NCBI RefSeq assembly: GCF_918797505.1
Contig: NC_092801.1
Span: forward strand, 25,636,477-25,700,476
Length of the DNA stretch: 64,000 nucleotides
From: Bemisia tabaci
Taxonomy: Eukaryota > Arthropoda > Insecta > Hemiptera > Aleyrodidae
Direction: 5' to 3'
Part shown: one piece after another, positions 33,719 to 44,462 of the stretch
Numbering within the stretch: the first letter of the stretch is position 1
How the letters are laid out: every line of letters begins with the position of its first letter
Program-made: the position numbers and the translations under genes
The notes under the pieces: model-generated
The model's input: only the letters and a program-made list of their open reading frames with translations
Told to the model about the DNA's origin: nothing
The model's database searches: none

Positions 33719-34197
33719 GAGAGCACATGATGATTTTCATGAGGACATAATGTGCGATTTTTTAATTGCTTGGTCATACGCACTGTTCCTCCCTTTTCAG
33801 TCAGATTATACCACGGTACGGCCCTTTCTATCACGTTGCGTTCTCTTGTCGTATAATGTCATTTGCCAACTTTTGGGTCCTTTTGAGCCTTTTCGTGCAC
33901 CTAAAACACCGGTTATTCGAGACGCGTCGATTTGATTTGTCGGCGTGAAACGTCAGCGAAAGGTCGGAACATATTGTGCTGCGATATTGTCGGTTGCAAC
34001 AATCACGTGCCTGGAAACTACCTCGTGAATCTGGGAACTCACCGCTGCGAAGCCGCGGCAAACAGCTATTTTATATTCAGCATTCGGCGGGGGCATAAAA
34101 CAGCCTCCGCCACGTTTCCACGCCCCAACGCTTCGTATTTCCGTTATAATTCGGGGTCGGATTGCTCCCACCTAACCTTGCAGTGAGTGCAGCCATA
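33719..34197. other. Unique stretch, moderate GC
   Basis: Four overlapping frames of 60-84 codons occur on both strands without motifs. No repeat match and no confident splice signals. Confidence 0.3.
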
Positions 34198-34500
34198 GTG
34201 CCGTGATAGCGAAGAGAGCCGCAAGTGCAAAAATGAAGTTTTGAGAAAATGGGCCTAGAAGCTTCCGAGTGGAACTTTTTGTTGAAAGAAGCCCCCAAAA
34301 ACAGTGGCACCATGGTGTTTCTCGAGAAGTTTTACATAAGAATCAATAGTCAACTTGCAAAAAACTCACAATTAAACGACAATATTTCAATTCCAATAGA
34401 AAGCGCTTTTTGATTTCCACCTGCCTGTAGAATTTTAGTGTATTAGTCTGCCGTGATAGCGAAGAGAGCAGTAAGTGCTTCTGGCTTTGTGAAATTTTTG
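34198..34500. mobile_element. Two family K ends with a B fragment between
   Basis: TGCCGTGATAGCGAAGAGAG occurs at 34199 and again at 34450 in the same orientation. Following the first is GAAGTTTTGAGAAAATGGGC, which matches the reverse complement of the inner K sequence near 56370. A fragment of B (AGTGGCACCATGGTGTTTCTC) sits at 34300-34372. Confidence 0.55.
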
Positions 34501-34737
34501 TGATGAGCCACATATCAGAGTGCTTAAGTTCGTATCTTGTTTAATGGTCCAGTCAATCTAAAAAAGCGGTCACGGAGAACTTCCCTAACTTTTCAAGGGA
34601 AACATATTTTATCCTGAAACGAGGCAACGTTTGAATGATCATACGACGTAAAAACACAAAACGGGCTTTTCAAGACCCGATTATTAGTAGCCACTATTAT
34701 TGTAACGCGAGTTCAAATAGTTGCGCAAAACACAGTG

Positions 34738-34880
34738 CGGCCGGCGCGACGTTAAACGCGTATTAGCCCCTGCAAGACTGCATGGATACTTCTCGCAAAC
34801 GCAGTGCAGTCGGTCAGTTGGCGGGAAACGCATATTAGCGTTTACAAGACTGTAAGGAATACTTCAAGCATTGCGCCTAG
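34738..34880. repeat. GC-rich satellite-like repeat, two units
   Basis: Two units of about 70 bp: (C)GGCGCGACGTTAAACGCG, TTAGC, ACAAGACTG, GGATACTTC, GCAGTGC. A better-defined tandem of the same family is at 46938-47110. Confidence 0.6.
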
Positions 34881-34973
34881 CGATTATTTCCGCTTAGTAA
34901 GATATAAGATAAGATATATATTTATTCAAAATGTAAAACATGAAAGAGATGCAACGTTAATCTGCCCGTAAAA

Positions 34974-35375
34974 TGGACCGCTAGACAAGGTACGAATTTC
35001 AGCATTCTGATACATGTTTCTTAACCAAAATTTTGCATAGAACACGATGCGCACAACGAAAATTACTGATATCAACTCCTTACGAAGATATTTAATGATT
35101 ATTGATGCGTAAATTCAAACCACCCGCTCATGAAAACTCAATGCTCTACGTGACTCACATCGCGCGCTAAACGTTATCATGACAGTATCTACAATTTAAA
35201 AATCTGGCAACCTCAATTTTGACGCTTTGGCTCAGCTGCAGCAAATTGCTTATAGTTAGAACAACACAGGGTGGGAAATGAACATTACTCGATTGTGCTA
35301 ATCGTGTTCTACGTGAAATTCTGGTTAAGAAACATGTATCAGATTGCTTAAATTCGTACCTTGTCTTGTGGTCCA
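34974..35375. mobile_element. Family H foldback element
   Basis: TGGACCGCTAGACAAGGTAC pairs with GTACCTTGTCTTGTGGTCCA, and GATACATGTTTCTTAACC pairs with GGTTAAGAAACATGTATC. The arms extend about 110 bp. The inner sequences differ from the second copy at 43814. No coding frame is visible. Confidence 0.8.
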
Positions 35376-35399
35376 TTGGGATACCGAATTATTCTGAAT

Positions 35400-35525
35400 C
35401 CCCCTTCTCCGTTTCCCCAAAAGGAATCACGCCCACTTTTACATTGTTTCCTATGCAGCTCACCACGAGCACACCCCATCTTTCCCAGACGTCCCTAGTT
35501 CCGTGTAGCAGAAATACGTCCAGAT
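35400..35525 (-). mobile_element. Fragment of the longer family L variant
   Basis: CCAAAAGGAATCACGCCCAC, TTTACATTGTTTCCTATGC and GCACACCCCATC are the reverse complement of 2835-2900. It ends AGCAGAAATACGTCCA, an L terminus. Confidence 0.6.
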
Positions 35526-35731
35526 TGGCGTTCCCTTGGAGGGCCCTCGAGGGTTGGGCTGTGTAGTGGCTGTGGCCCCTTTGCACCCTGATAAAAGAGC
35601 CAAACCCTTGTCGCAAGCAATGAATGAAGTCTCCTGTTTGCATTTCCTCCGAGTATTGTCAAAATATTCCATCTGATTCTATATTAAGAGCCTCCGCCAA
35701 CCACTCATCACAATTTAAACTCTCTGGTATT

Positions 35732-35985
35732 CTGCCGTGCTAAGGAAAAACGCCGTATGAACCTTCGAGCGTTGCCGAATTTTCTCCGATAAAATTTTCA
35801 TTTTTAGGGCGATTTAGGGATACTTTGCCTTGCAATTTTCAGGAACTGTCAGTGAAATTGCGAACAAAATCATCAGAAAAATTGGAAAGAAAATGATTAT
35901 AAGCTTTATCGAAAATTTGCGCTTTATCGAGGGAAATTTGCCAACGCCTGAAGGCTCATACGGCGTTCTTCCTTGGCACGGCAGT
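35732..35985. mobile_element. Family A foldback element, full length
   Basis: CTGCCGTGCTAAGGAAAAAC is mirrored by GTTCTTCCTTGGCACGGCAG, and TTCGAGCGTTGCC is mirrored by GGCAACGCTC-like sequence (GCCAACGCCTGAAG). At about 253 bp, it is the reference copy for the family here. Confidence 0.85.
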
Positions 35986-36079
35986 CGTAGAGTCGGCAGA
36001 GGTAGAGGAACTGAGGTAGAAATTCGACTGTGAGCATATCCCTGAATTTCAGCCTGGTTGATTTCAGCTCAAAGCCGAG

Positions 36080-36240
36080 CAGTGGCGTGGCGTGCTTTGC
36101 GAGATATCGATTGATCGGTCATTTAAACCTACGAAAAAGTATCGATAAACAGGGCGTTCGCAGCGAACACCTTAATAATCGATTATTTATCACAGCTTCA
36201 AATGGGGAAATATCGATAGATCGCAAAGCACGAGCCAAAA
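36080..36240. mobile_element. Family D element, right end decayed
   Basis: CAGTGGCGTGGCGTGCTTTG starts it, and the internal GTTCGCAGCGAACACC palindrome centre is intact. The right terminus has degenerated (GCACGAGCCAAAACTG). It contains an exact TATCGATA. Confidence 0.8.
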
Positions 36241-36280
36241 CTGAGCCTGAAAGAAGCTGCATCATCCGGGTAGGGCCGTA

Positions 36281-36530
36281 CTGTCGTGCTAAGGAAAAAC
36301 GCCGTATAAACCTTGAGTCGTTGCCAAATTTCTTCCAATAAAAAGCTAAATTTATGAGGAAGTTTTAAGTGTCTGTTTTTCGAATTTTCTGACGATTTTC
36401 TGCGCAATTTAATCTACAACATCTGAAAATTTCAAGGGAAAATATCTATATCTTTCTTCTAAAATACATGTTTTATCGGGGGGAATTCGGCAACTCTAGA
36501 ATATTTATACGGCGTTCTTCCTTAGCACAG
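36281..36530. mobile_element. Family A foldback element, full length
   Basis: CTGTCGTGCTAAGGAAAAAC to GTTCTTCCTTAGCACAG, about 250 bp. It lies only 40 bp from a D element and 300 bp from another A copy. Confidence 0.85.
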
Positions 36531-37079
36531 GAGCGCACCCGTTCTTCCTCGCTCGTGGGCTCATGCAGCCAGTGAGCAAACAGAATTGATTTTCCTTCGA
36601 TGCATTTCGCGGAAAGATAAACACGCGGAAAGCCAGCTGCAGCGGTCTCGGGTTGCCAAAATATGCAGTGTTGCATAATGCGTCGTTTTCGAACATTGAG
36701 AATACCCAAGGGTGAGCCAGAGTACCTACGTAGGGGGAGCAGGGTGGCAAAATTTCATGGAAAATAAAATCTTGAAATTTCACGTGAAATGTCTCATGAA
36801 ATTTCAGAAATTTATAAAAATACCGGTTTCTCTTCATGTTTCACCGAGTGTGAAAATGACTTTCTTATATTTCTGTGTGTTTGAATGCGGGTTGTATACT
36901 CTAGCCCCTGAAAAATATGAGATATTTCATTGAAATTTCCAATCTTTCATTTCTTCCTTGCGCTTAATGCCACCCTAAGGGAGAGTCAGAGTCAGAATTT
37001 TGGGGGTTGGAGTAACTCCCCAAGTAACACTTTCCAACGGACGAATCGTGATTGTTTTTATGATTTTTGGGCGACAAAA
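36531..37079. other. Stretch with an ATTTCATG-rich imperfect palindrome
   Basis: At 36725-36985, GGGTGGCAAAATTTCATGG and the reverse CTTAATGCCACCC suggest a degraded foldback with many (A)AATTTCA motifs. No gene is recognised. Confidence 0.35.
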
Positions 37080-37370
37080 TCGCTGGGATCATCAACATCT
37101 CGCTCAGCGATTATCTCCAAGCTTGTCAAAATTTTATCTCTTTGAAATCGCCTTCGAGAAAGTCGAAATTTTAACTCAATTTATCGTGATTTCTGGTTCG
37201 ATTATATTGTGATAAATCGCGGTCGATAAAATCGCAAATCCATCGCAAATTTATGCGATGAAATCGTTACGCACCGCATTTTTTTATCCGATGATATTTC
37301 AATGAATAGACTTTGATAAAATCGTGATACAGTCACCGATCAAATCGCAACTTGTCACGATCACTGCTGC
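37080..37370. repeat. Repeat U, second block
   Basis: Dense motifs such as TTGTGATAAATCGCGGTCG, AAATCGCAAATC and TTTATGCGATG, as in 24100-24450 and 42955-43570. Confidence 0.45.
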
Positions 37371-37683
37371 TTGGGTCCCCTCTCTCTGATCCCAAACATT
37401 TATTTTCGGAACTTCTTCATTTTCCCTCTCTTCCTTACGTCGTTTTATTCGGATTATTTCTTATTCGGATACGCCTTGCTAGCATTTTTGATCAATTATT
37501 CTACCACTTCAATTTCGTCAAAAGTAGATCAATCCTTAATGCCTCAAAAGGAAACCTATAAAAATACCCCCCTACTTTCCTCGAGTGACTCCGGACGAAT
37601 AGTCAGGCTTTCCGACACAAAACATCAATCGAGTTTTTAAAAGCACTCACATCCTCGGTAACGGCCGAAAGTCCTTCCCAGCG

Positions 37684-37850
37684 GGCGAGGCCTGGCGTGT
37701 TTTGCGATATATCGATTGATCTTTCATTTGAACCTACGTGAAAGGATCGATATACAGAGTGTTCGCAACAAACACCTCAATAATCGATTCTTCACCATAG
37801 CTTTGAATGGGGAACATCGATAATCGGTCGCTCGCGGCTCGCCACGGCCG
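37684..37850. mobile_element. Family D element, both ends degraded
   Basis: The internal sequence is clear (GGCGTGTTTTGCGATATATC, AGAGTGTTCGCAACAAACAC, AATCGATTCTTCACCATAG), but the termini are mutated. Confidence 0.7.
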
Positions 37851-38335
37851 AGAAACCGCACCGACAGAAAACCATTTCACCGAGCAGTTAGTTCCGCTCG
37901 AACCCCGCGCACAAAAGATAAACCCCGGCCCCCGAGATAGCCCCCCCCCCCTCCCCTCTCGGTCCCCGGATGAAAATTTTCCGACTCCATGAAACGTGCG
38001 CCCGTTTCCGTCAACCCCGAATTTCGCCCCGTGATAAATCATGGCATCATTGCACGCGTAATTTGAAAAGCAGGTTTTTTTCCGGGATAAGAAGGGGGGT
38101 CGCGATGGGGAGGGGGGGGTTGTGATGCGGCGGTGGGGTCGTGCGAGGGCGGATGAGTTAGGGAATGCGTTAAATGCGTTTCCGGGTCCAAGCGCGGACC
38201 GTAAATTGTGTTTTCCAAGCTCGGCCTACGACCAAACCGCTGCCATACTGGCGTGTTTCGTGGAATATTTCAATAAATGGCACATTTAACTAAATAATAT
38301 TTTCAACAAAACATACATTTCTTTACCTTTTTTCA
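37851..38335. other. GC-rich stretch with C and G homopolymers
   Basis: CpG-rich, with a 12-13 C run near 37940 and G runs at 38090-38120. It could be an unmethylated regulatory island, but I see no promoter motif or exon. Confidence 0.3.
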
Positions 38336-38530
38336 GTGCTCCTTCTTCCCGGAACTAGTACCAAATTCCGGAACTTTGGATATCCCCGAATTTTTGCCGG
38401 AACTTTTGGGATTTCCTCGAATTTTTCCGGAAACTTTTCCAAAGTCCCGAAATGTTCCGGATCTTTCTTGGAACTTTTGAAAAAATCTAAAAAGAATCCC
38501 GTAACTTTTGACGGACATGGAATGGGAGCT
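38336..38530. repeat. CCGGAACTTTTG-rich degenerate repeat
   Basis: Irregular repeats of CCGGAACTTT and CGAATTTTTCCGG. The overlapping frames on both strands follow from the repeat. Confidence 0.5.
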
Positions 38531-38781
38531 TTAACTTTTTCTCATTTTTAATGCATTTCTTTATCAGAAAATTAATTCGTTTTAATATGGTTTTATTTCG
38601 ACTGTTAAGGAGGAAATTCACCTTCCCCTCGCGTAAAAACATTTCAACGTTGCCACATTTTCATTCGGATTTTAACCCGGGGAATCGTGGGCATTTCAAA
38701 CCGGAAATTTCACTGATTTTTCCTCTAATCTCATGCAAAAATTCGAAGAGTTTTGGGCAGAAGTTGGACCATTCCAAGAAT

Positions 38782-39331
38782 ACCGCCATGCTAACGGTAA
38801 ACGACACATGAACATTAAATGTTGCCAATTATTATACATTGTGAACAATGTATCTCAGGATATTTTTCCATGAAATTTTCAGGAGTGCCACTTGAATAGA
38901 GAATTTGCAGGGGTCTGAAATTTTGTAAATTCCATCTTTAAAATGATACTGCTGGGATAACTGAGTACGAGGATACCCGCGGTCTCTCAAGTGGACAGTC
39001 ATAGGAGAAAATATGACGAAATAACCTAATCTGCTAAAACGCACGTGTTTAAATGGAAAAAACCGCCGGATGACGTCATTAGACGACACATTTTCTTATT
39101 TTTATATACTTTTTCCTCCAATTTCCCATTTCAGAAAAAAATTATGAAAAATACTGTGATCTCAGCTCATTAAGCACTCTTAGATGAAGGAATGCAATTT
39201 TTGTGTGCAAATTCTCCATTCCGAAAAAAATACTCCAAAAAGTAAAAATAAATTCCCTTAAATTCTCACTTTATCGAAATAAATCTGGCAACGTCAGAAT
39301 TTTAATACGGGGTTCTTCCCTAGCACGGTAG
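38782..39331. mobile_element. Family A element enlarged by repeat T
   Basis: The A termini (CCGCCATGCTAACGGTAAAC left, GTTCTTCCCTAGCACGGTA right) are about 550 bp apart, twice the normal spacing. The extra sequence at about 38880-39180 matches 61065-61345 in inverse orientation. Confidence 0.65.
38880..39180. repeat. Dispersed repeat T inside an A element
   Basis: GTCTGAAATTTTGTAAATT, CGAAATAACCTA, GTTTAAATGGAAAA, GATGACGTCA and CTCAGCTCATTAAGCAC all recur in reverse complement at 61065-61345. Terminal repeats are not visible. Confidence 0.65.
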
Positions 39332-39637
39332 AGTGGAACTAATCATCACGCTCCGATGGTTTGATTTTGTTTTAAATTAAATCCTTTCATCCACGGTGTA
39401 CCGACCTATTGGAGCGTTCATTTTTCAACTGAGACATATACTGGTATCGCATGGTCACTAACTGAATGAGCCTCAACCAACTAGCCAGTCCGTACAAACC
39501 CTCATGATGCAGTCCAATATACACATGAGCGTGCATAATCAAATGAAAACGGAACCCAAAAATTCAAGTAAATAAGGGATAATAAATCGATCTGCAAAAT
39601 GTTGAGCACCATGCGTGTCTTGTCAAACGCGAGCATT

Positions 39638-39798
39638 GGCGCGGATCCAGCAAATTGCCAACATTGCCTTCTCTCCATTTAAACCTATGGAAATGTATCG
39701 ATTTTCGGAGGAGCCAGGTGCTCCGACAAGAATTGATCATTTAGCATAGATTTAAATGGAGGAAATCCGGTGTTGCCAAATTGCTGGATCTGCCTCTG
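39638..39798. mobile_element. Foldback MITE related to the D core
   Basis: GATCCAGCAAATTGCCAAC is mirrored by GTTGCCAAATTGCTGGATC, and CCATTTAAACCTATGG by the degenerate CATAGATTTAAATGG. The middle resembles D, but the termini differ. Confidence 0.7.
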
Positions 39799-40010
39799 AG
39801 CGCGAGATAATCACTATGTGTAGTTAGACGAATTTTAAATTGGAAAATTTTTAGAACTGCATCGAGTTTAAGGTGATTCTATTTGATCTAGGGACAAGAT
39901 TCGCCACTGCTACGTTTTGCTGCTATGCAATTTGTGTCTTTGAGAAGTGATAATTATCGTTACGTACAAGTTAATGGAAGAAACTGATCCATAAAGTGTA
40001 GCTACTCATA

Positions 40011-40233
40011 CAGTGGACTCTCGATAGTTCAAACCTCGAAAATTTGAAAACCTTGTTAATTCGAAGGAAAGTCTGTTTCCCTTGAAAATATCTCGATAAT
40101 TCGAAGAGAATCGATATATTTTTCTCCCCTCATTATTTCGAAATTTAGCCCTCTATAATTCGAAATTGCGACAAAAATTCTCTCTGTAATTCGAAGAGAT
40201 TCCCTTTAATTTCGAATTATCGAGAGTTCTCTG
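40011..40233. mobile_element. Pogo/Tigger-like MITE (223 bp)
   Basis: CAGTGGACTCTCGATAGTTC at the left pairs with GAATTATCGAGAGTTCTCTG at the right, with TA on both flanks. The interior carries repeated TAATTCGAA motifs. This terminal form is typical of pogo/Tigger elements. Confidence 0.85.
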
Positions 40234-41460
40234 TACTGAGTAGAATGAGATCAATTTTTTTATGGTTCATTGTAAATTTATACCTGAAAGTAATAACGGA
40301 CGTCACCCTTTGATTCAATGTGTAAGAGATAGATAGCGCTGTAGTGACTCTCTCTCACAATGATACAATCTCGCCTGTTTGATGTATCGAATACGATCCA
40401 TATTCTCATTCTATCAAAGCAAGTATCTGAAATCACACATTTTGTTTTGGCACTCACGACAATATTGAACACACCATGAGCAAAGTGGCATCACAGTCTT
40501 TTCAACTAAAACGGGACATTCATATCACGACGTCTTTAAGAGGCGGCTGGTCTCCAAAAATGTAGAAAAGTGTAGCAGCGCCTTTCTATTGCCCCATGAA
40601 ATGATGGATGAGTCTACCAATTTCATTTCATTGTAATGCGAAAGAAGGAGCACTTTACTGAGATCCCTAACTTGGTGACACCATATAGTTAAAACTCAGA
40701 GTTTTTTCCAACGATGTTAATATTATATTCTTGAATATTAAAATAATGGCCCACGCTCGAAAATATAAGAAAGAAACGGTGAAATCTAAAACAAAATACT
40801 TCTAATAGGTGCCATGGATTTACTCACTATAACAATAACTATTATCTTTTAGAAATTGTAGGGTGTTTCTTGGCTTTTAGATTCTTGAGCAATCTATATA
40901 ATAATCGAGTTGTCCGTCAAAAAGTGCCACCGGGTTACATATTTCACAAGAATCGATCGAATAGAAGCCGCGATAGCATTTTAGAGCACATCCGTCCATC
41001 ATATTGCATTTTCCAATTTTAAAATTTTGACAAAAAATTTGCGTTTCCAGTCAAAATATACTGCCTTGTACCAAGTTACACAAAAATCCATCAATCAGTC
41101 TGAGACGACGTAGAACATGATTTTCTCTGTTCATGTATGAATTTTACTCGATTATTTTTAACGTCAGCCCAGAGCCGAAACTACAGAGTTCTTAAACAAA
41201 CTGCACCATCGCTAACTAAAATCTACACCCAAGTGATCGGGAGAAATGAAGGTAAAATCCAAAATCCAAAATGCATCCCGATTAAAAGAGCTGAAACTTC
41301 AAACTAAACTGCATCTCTCTCTGTTCTCACTAATATCATCTCCATTTTTCGATCAATAATATTCTAGAAGAAAATTAGACCAAGCCGATAAGACCAGATA
41401 AGGCGAGACGATGCAGGAAAAACTGTAAGTCCGGAGCAGTTTCAATCCGGGCGGGCCGCA
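40234..41460. other. AT-rich stretch, one diverged repeat unit
   Basis: No gene is recognised. 40940-41110 resembles the tandem unit at 5915 (GAATAGAAGCCGCGATAGC, TACCAAGTTACAC). Confidence 0.4.
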
Positions 41461-41636
41461 CAAATTAAAAACGCCTTCAAATCATCTTGATACTGTGCAA
41501 CACACCGAAGTTAAAATATTTGTATCACATGATTGAACCCAACTCCAGTAGAATCATATTGGCAGGATTGTTTTTGAGCAAGTGTAGTATGCAATGAGCC
41601 TCCCCATTATTTAAACAATCAAACTTACAGAAGAGC

Positions 41637-42659
41637 CTTGGAAAAAAAAGGGGTTTTAGCAAAGGACTTGTGGGGGCAATTAAATCATTTTATAACGGGA
41701 CGATAGCAAGAATTAAATGTCGTGGAGAGTTGTCCAGAGGTTTCTTCGTCACAAAAGGGTTAAAACAAGCCTGTTGTTTGTCACCAACGCTATTTAAGGT
41801 ATACCTAGAGCACGTGTTAAAGGAATGGAAAAATAAGGTTGCGGGAATGGGCGTTCCACTCCTTGATGGGCACACCCTTTATACTCTATGCTTTGCCGAT
41901 GACCAGATCGTTGTAGCTCAAGATGGAGAAGATGCAGATTACATGACGCGGAAGTTGGTCGAAGAATATAGGAAATGGGGCATGGATGTTAGTGTGTCCA
42001 AGACAGAGAAGCTGGTCGTGGGAGCAGCGCATCAACGGCAAAGCATAGAGCTTGAAGATGGACGGCGCATCAAAGAGTGTGACGAGTATAAGTATCTCGG
42101 TGTGTGGCTAGATCAGGATGGAAGAATGGATAGAGTAATTAAGGACAGGATCATCCAGGGTAGGAGAGCCATCGCGATGCTGAACGGGGTGCTCTGGGAT
42201 CAGAGCATCTCAAAGGCAAACAAGCACCGAATATATGACTCCATCGTTAAACGTATCGTGCTCTATGGTAGTGAAGTGTGGCCTTTGACGAAAAGAACGC
42301 AAGAAATGTTGAGGGCAACTGAAATGGATTTTTGGCGGCGATCTGCCGGCATTTCGAGACGGGACCGGGTCCGTAATGAGAGAATTCGCCAGGTGATGAA
42401 GGTTAAGAAAGATATCGTGCACGACGTCATGTCCAGGCAGTTATGCTGGTATGGACATGTGCAAAGAATGTCGGAGGAGAGGTTGCCCAAACAGGTTTTG
42501 TATTGGGTTCCACCTGGGAAGAGGCGACGGGGACGTCCCGTAAAGGGTTGGCGGCAGGGCGTTGACGAAGAGATGTTGCGGTGTCAGTTGCCCGATAACC
42601 TCTGGGAAGACAGGCATATGTGGCGTTTGGGTGTCGTAGAACGCCAGAGTGCGTTATAA
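41637..42659 (+). pseudogene. 5'-truncated non-LTR retrotransposon reverse transcriptase
   Basis: The frame is open from the insertion edge to the stop at 42659; the ATG-like start reported at 41670 is a GTG inside the protein. Counting from 41670, residues 29-42 hold a motif-B-like block (KGLKQACCLSPTLF, with A where G is usual), 75-78 the catalytic FADD, 140-144 YKYLG, 198-204 LYGSEVW, and 260-294 the C-terminal WYGHVQRM and GKRRRGRPVKGW signatures common in insect endonuclease-reverse transcriptases (RTE-like). The endonuclease domain and motif A with the first catalytic Asp are missing, so it cannot reverse transcribe. Dead on arrival by 5' truncation is the usual fate. The clade assignment is by memory and moderate. 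Confidence 0.9.
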
Positions 42660-42675
42660 AGCGACTTTATATATA

Positions 42676-42930
42676 TCGACGGTGAAACTACCAAACCACG
42701 TATCTCGGTTTGCGACGTCGCAGACTTCCTGTCATACTTTCTTTTTTAAATGAAAAACTACTTAACACCCAGTCTTGAAAATTTCTGTGATTTTTCCTCT
42801 TTGTGCGGAGAAAATTACGTGAAAATTTCAAGGAGTGATATTGATTTGGTTTACCTCAAAAAAATAAAATGTGAGCGTAGATTTTTAAACACCGCAAACG
42901 AGATACGTGGTTTGGTAGTTTCACCGTCGA
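42676..42930. mobile_element. Family F MITE in the retrotransposon tail
   Basis: It has the same termini and the same length (255 bp) as the copy at 3390, and about 94 percent identity by eye. It stands in a (TA)n context, which fits a TA target. It must be younger than the retrotransposon insertion. Confidence 0.9.
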
Positions 42931-42954
42931 TATATACTTACAGAAGAGACCAAT

Positions 42955-43570
42955 CCAACGCCGCAAATAGCAGTTATCGCGATAAGTTGCGATTTTATCG
43001 GAGAATGTGTCGAGATTTTATTGACACCGATCTGTTGCAAATTTATCGGATAAAAAAGTGCGATTAATTGCGATAAAATTGTGATTTTATCTCATTGAAT
43101 TGCAATGAAATAGCGATTTCATCGACGAAAATTTATCGCAATATTATGGAACAGATAATCGTCGTACATTGAGATTAAATTTCAATTTTATGAAACGCAA
43201 TTTTACAGAGATAAAATTGCGACAAAATTGATGATAATCGCTCAGATGTGATTGCGGGGTGGGAGGACAGTGCTTATATTATATTAAAGTCCCTTTTTAG
43301 GGGTTGCCCTATATAATAAGGATATAAAAAATTTACGCTATTTTTTTTAAAAATAAAATAAAAGATGGAATTTAATGCTAAATCACATAAGTTAAAATCC
43401 AATGGCACAAACATAATCTAGAATAACACTGAGATTGAAATAAACTTGCACTCATGTTACGTTTTAAATTTAGTAAACAAATTATTAATAAGTAATATAT
43501 CGCCAAAAAATTATAAAAAAAATCTTAGCCTGGTTTCAAAATATCACAATTTTTCCGTTGAATAATGCTA
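42955..43570. repeat. Repeat U, third block
   Basis: GCGATAAGTTGCGATTTTATC, TTGCAAATTTATCGGATAA and related motifs recur many times. It ends CACAATTTTTCCGTTGAATA, matching the end at 24430-24450. An AT-rich middle (43260-43500) is less repetitive. Confidence 0.5.
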
Positions 43571-43639
43571 CTTCGGGAAGCAAAGTTGAGGCAGTACGAT
43601 GTAAGATGAACTGTAAGTTCGGTCCGACTGTGCAACCTG

Positions 43640-43765
43640 ACTCCCGTCGCGTCGCGTGAGCCGCACTAATAAAAACGCCTTCAATTCCGCTTGATACTGG
43701 GCAACATACTCGAGTTGAAATATTTGCAATCGACTCACTCGCTCAATGAACGGCTGTGCTATGAC
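43640..43765 (+). repeat. Dispersed repeat Q, fragment
   Basis: AAAAACGCCTTCAATTCC, TGATACTGGGCAACATAC and GAGTTGAAATATTTGC correspond to the start of Q. A shorter scrap is at 45190-45245. Confidence 0.6.
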
Positions 43766-43813
43766 TAACATTGGAGGGTTTCCTCACCCGTCGGCTTCTT
43801 TGTAAGTAGAAAA

Positions 43814-44350
43814 TGGACCACCAGACAAGGTAGGAATTTAAGCAATATGATACACGTTTCCTAACCAGAATTTCACGTAAAACACAATTCGCGCGACGAA
43901 AATTACTGAAACCAACTCCAACGAAGATATCATCATTTTTATTTCACATTGGTTACGGGCAATTCGAACTGCCCGCTCACAAGAAACTCAAAGCTCTACG
44001 TGAGTCAAATCGAGCACTACAACGGTTTCAGCAAGCTTCTCAATCGAGTAATGCTCATTTCCCACCATGTGTTCTTCAAACTATGAATGATTCGCTATAG
44101 CTGATCGAAAGCGTAAAGATTGAGGTTGCCATATTTTTTTATCGCAGAGACTGTTTTAGCGCACGATGTGAATCACGTAGAGCATTGAGTTTTCATGAGC
44201 GTGTGGTTTCAATTCCCATCAAGAATCATTAAATATCCTCGTTAGGAGTTGATATCGGTAATTTTGCTTGTTTGCATCATGTTTTACGTGAAATTTTGGT
44301 GATGAAACATGTATCAGAATACTGAAATTCGTACCCTGTCTAGTGGTCCA
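43814..44350. mobile_element. Family H foldback element, longer copy
   Basis: TGGACCACCAGACAAGGTAG pairs with GTACCCTGTCTAGTGGTCCA. Internally CAATCGAGTAATGCTCATTT is the inverse of 35276-35295, showing that the cores are in opposite orientation in the two copies. A further H end follows at 44430-44462. Confidence 0.75.
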
Positions 44351-44462
44351 TTATATAATGTACGTTTCCAACTGGCTAACTAATAATATATATCATGATA
44401 AATAATGATACAGAAACATAGAATGTGGTCTTTCATTTCGTACCCTGCCTAGTGGTCTATCC

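Larger units (their letters stand above)
41623..42948 (+). mobile_element. Retrotransposon insertion with 13-bp target duplication
   Basis: The 13-bp direct repeats ACTTACAGAAGAG bound a 1300-bp insert (41636-42935). The insert ends in a short TA-repeat tail after GCGACTTTA, as expected for elements with simple-repeat tails. A 255-bp F MITE sits inside this tail. Confidence 0.9.
41461..42975 (+). repeat. Dispersed repeat Q interrupted by a retrotransposon
   Basis: Q sequence from AAATTAAAAACGCCTTCAAA runs to ACTTACAGAAGAG (41623-41635), and resumes at a second ACTTACAGAAGAG (42936-42948), followed by ACCAATCCAACGCCGC. The uninterrupted copy at 32826-33070 has this 13-mer once, with one mismatch. 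Confidence 0.9.
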
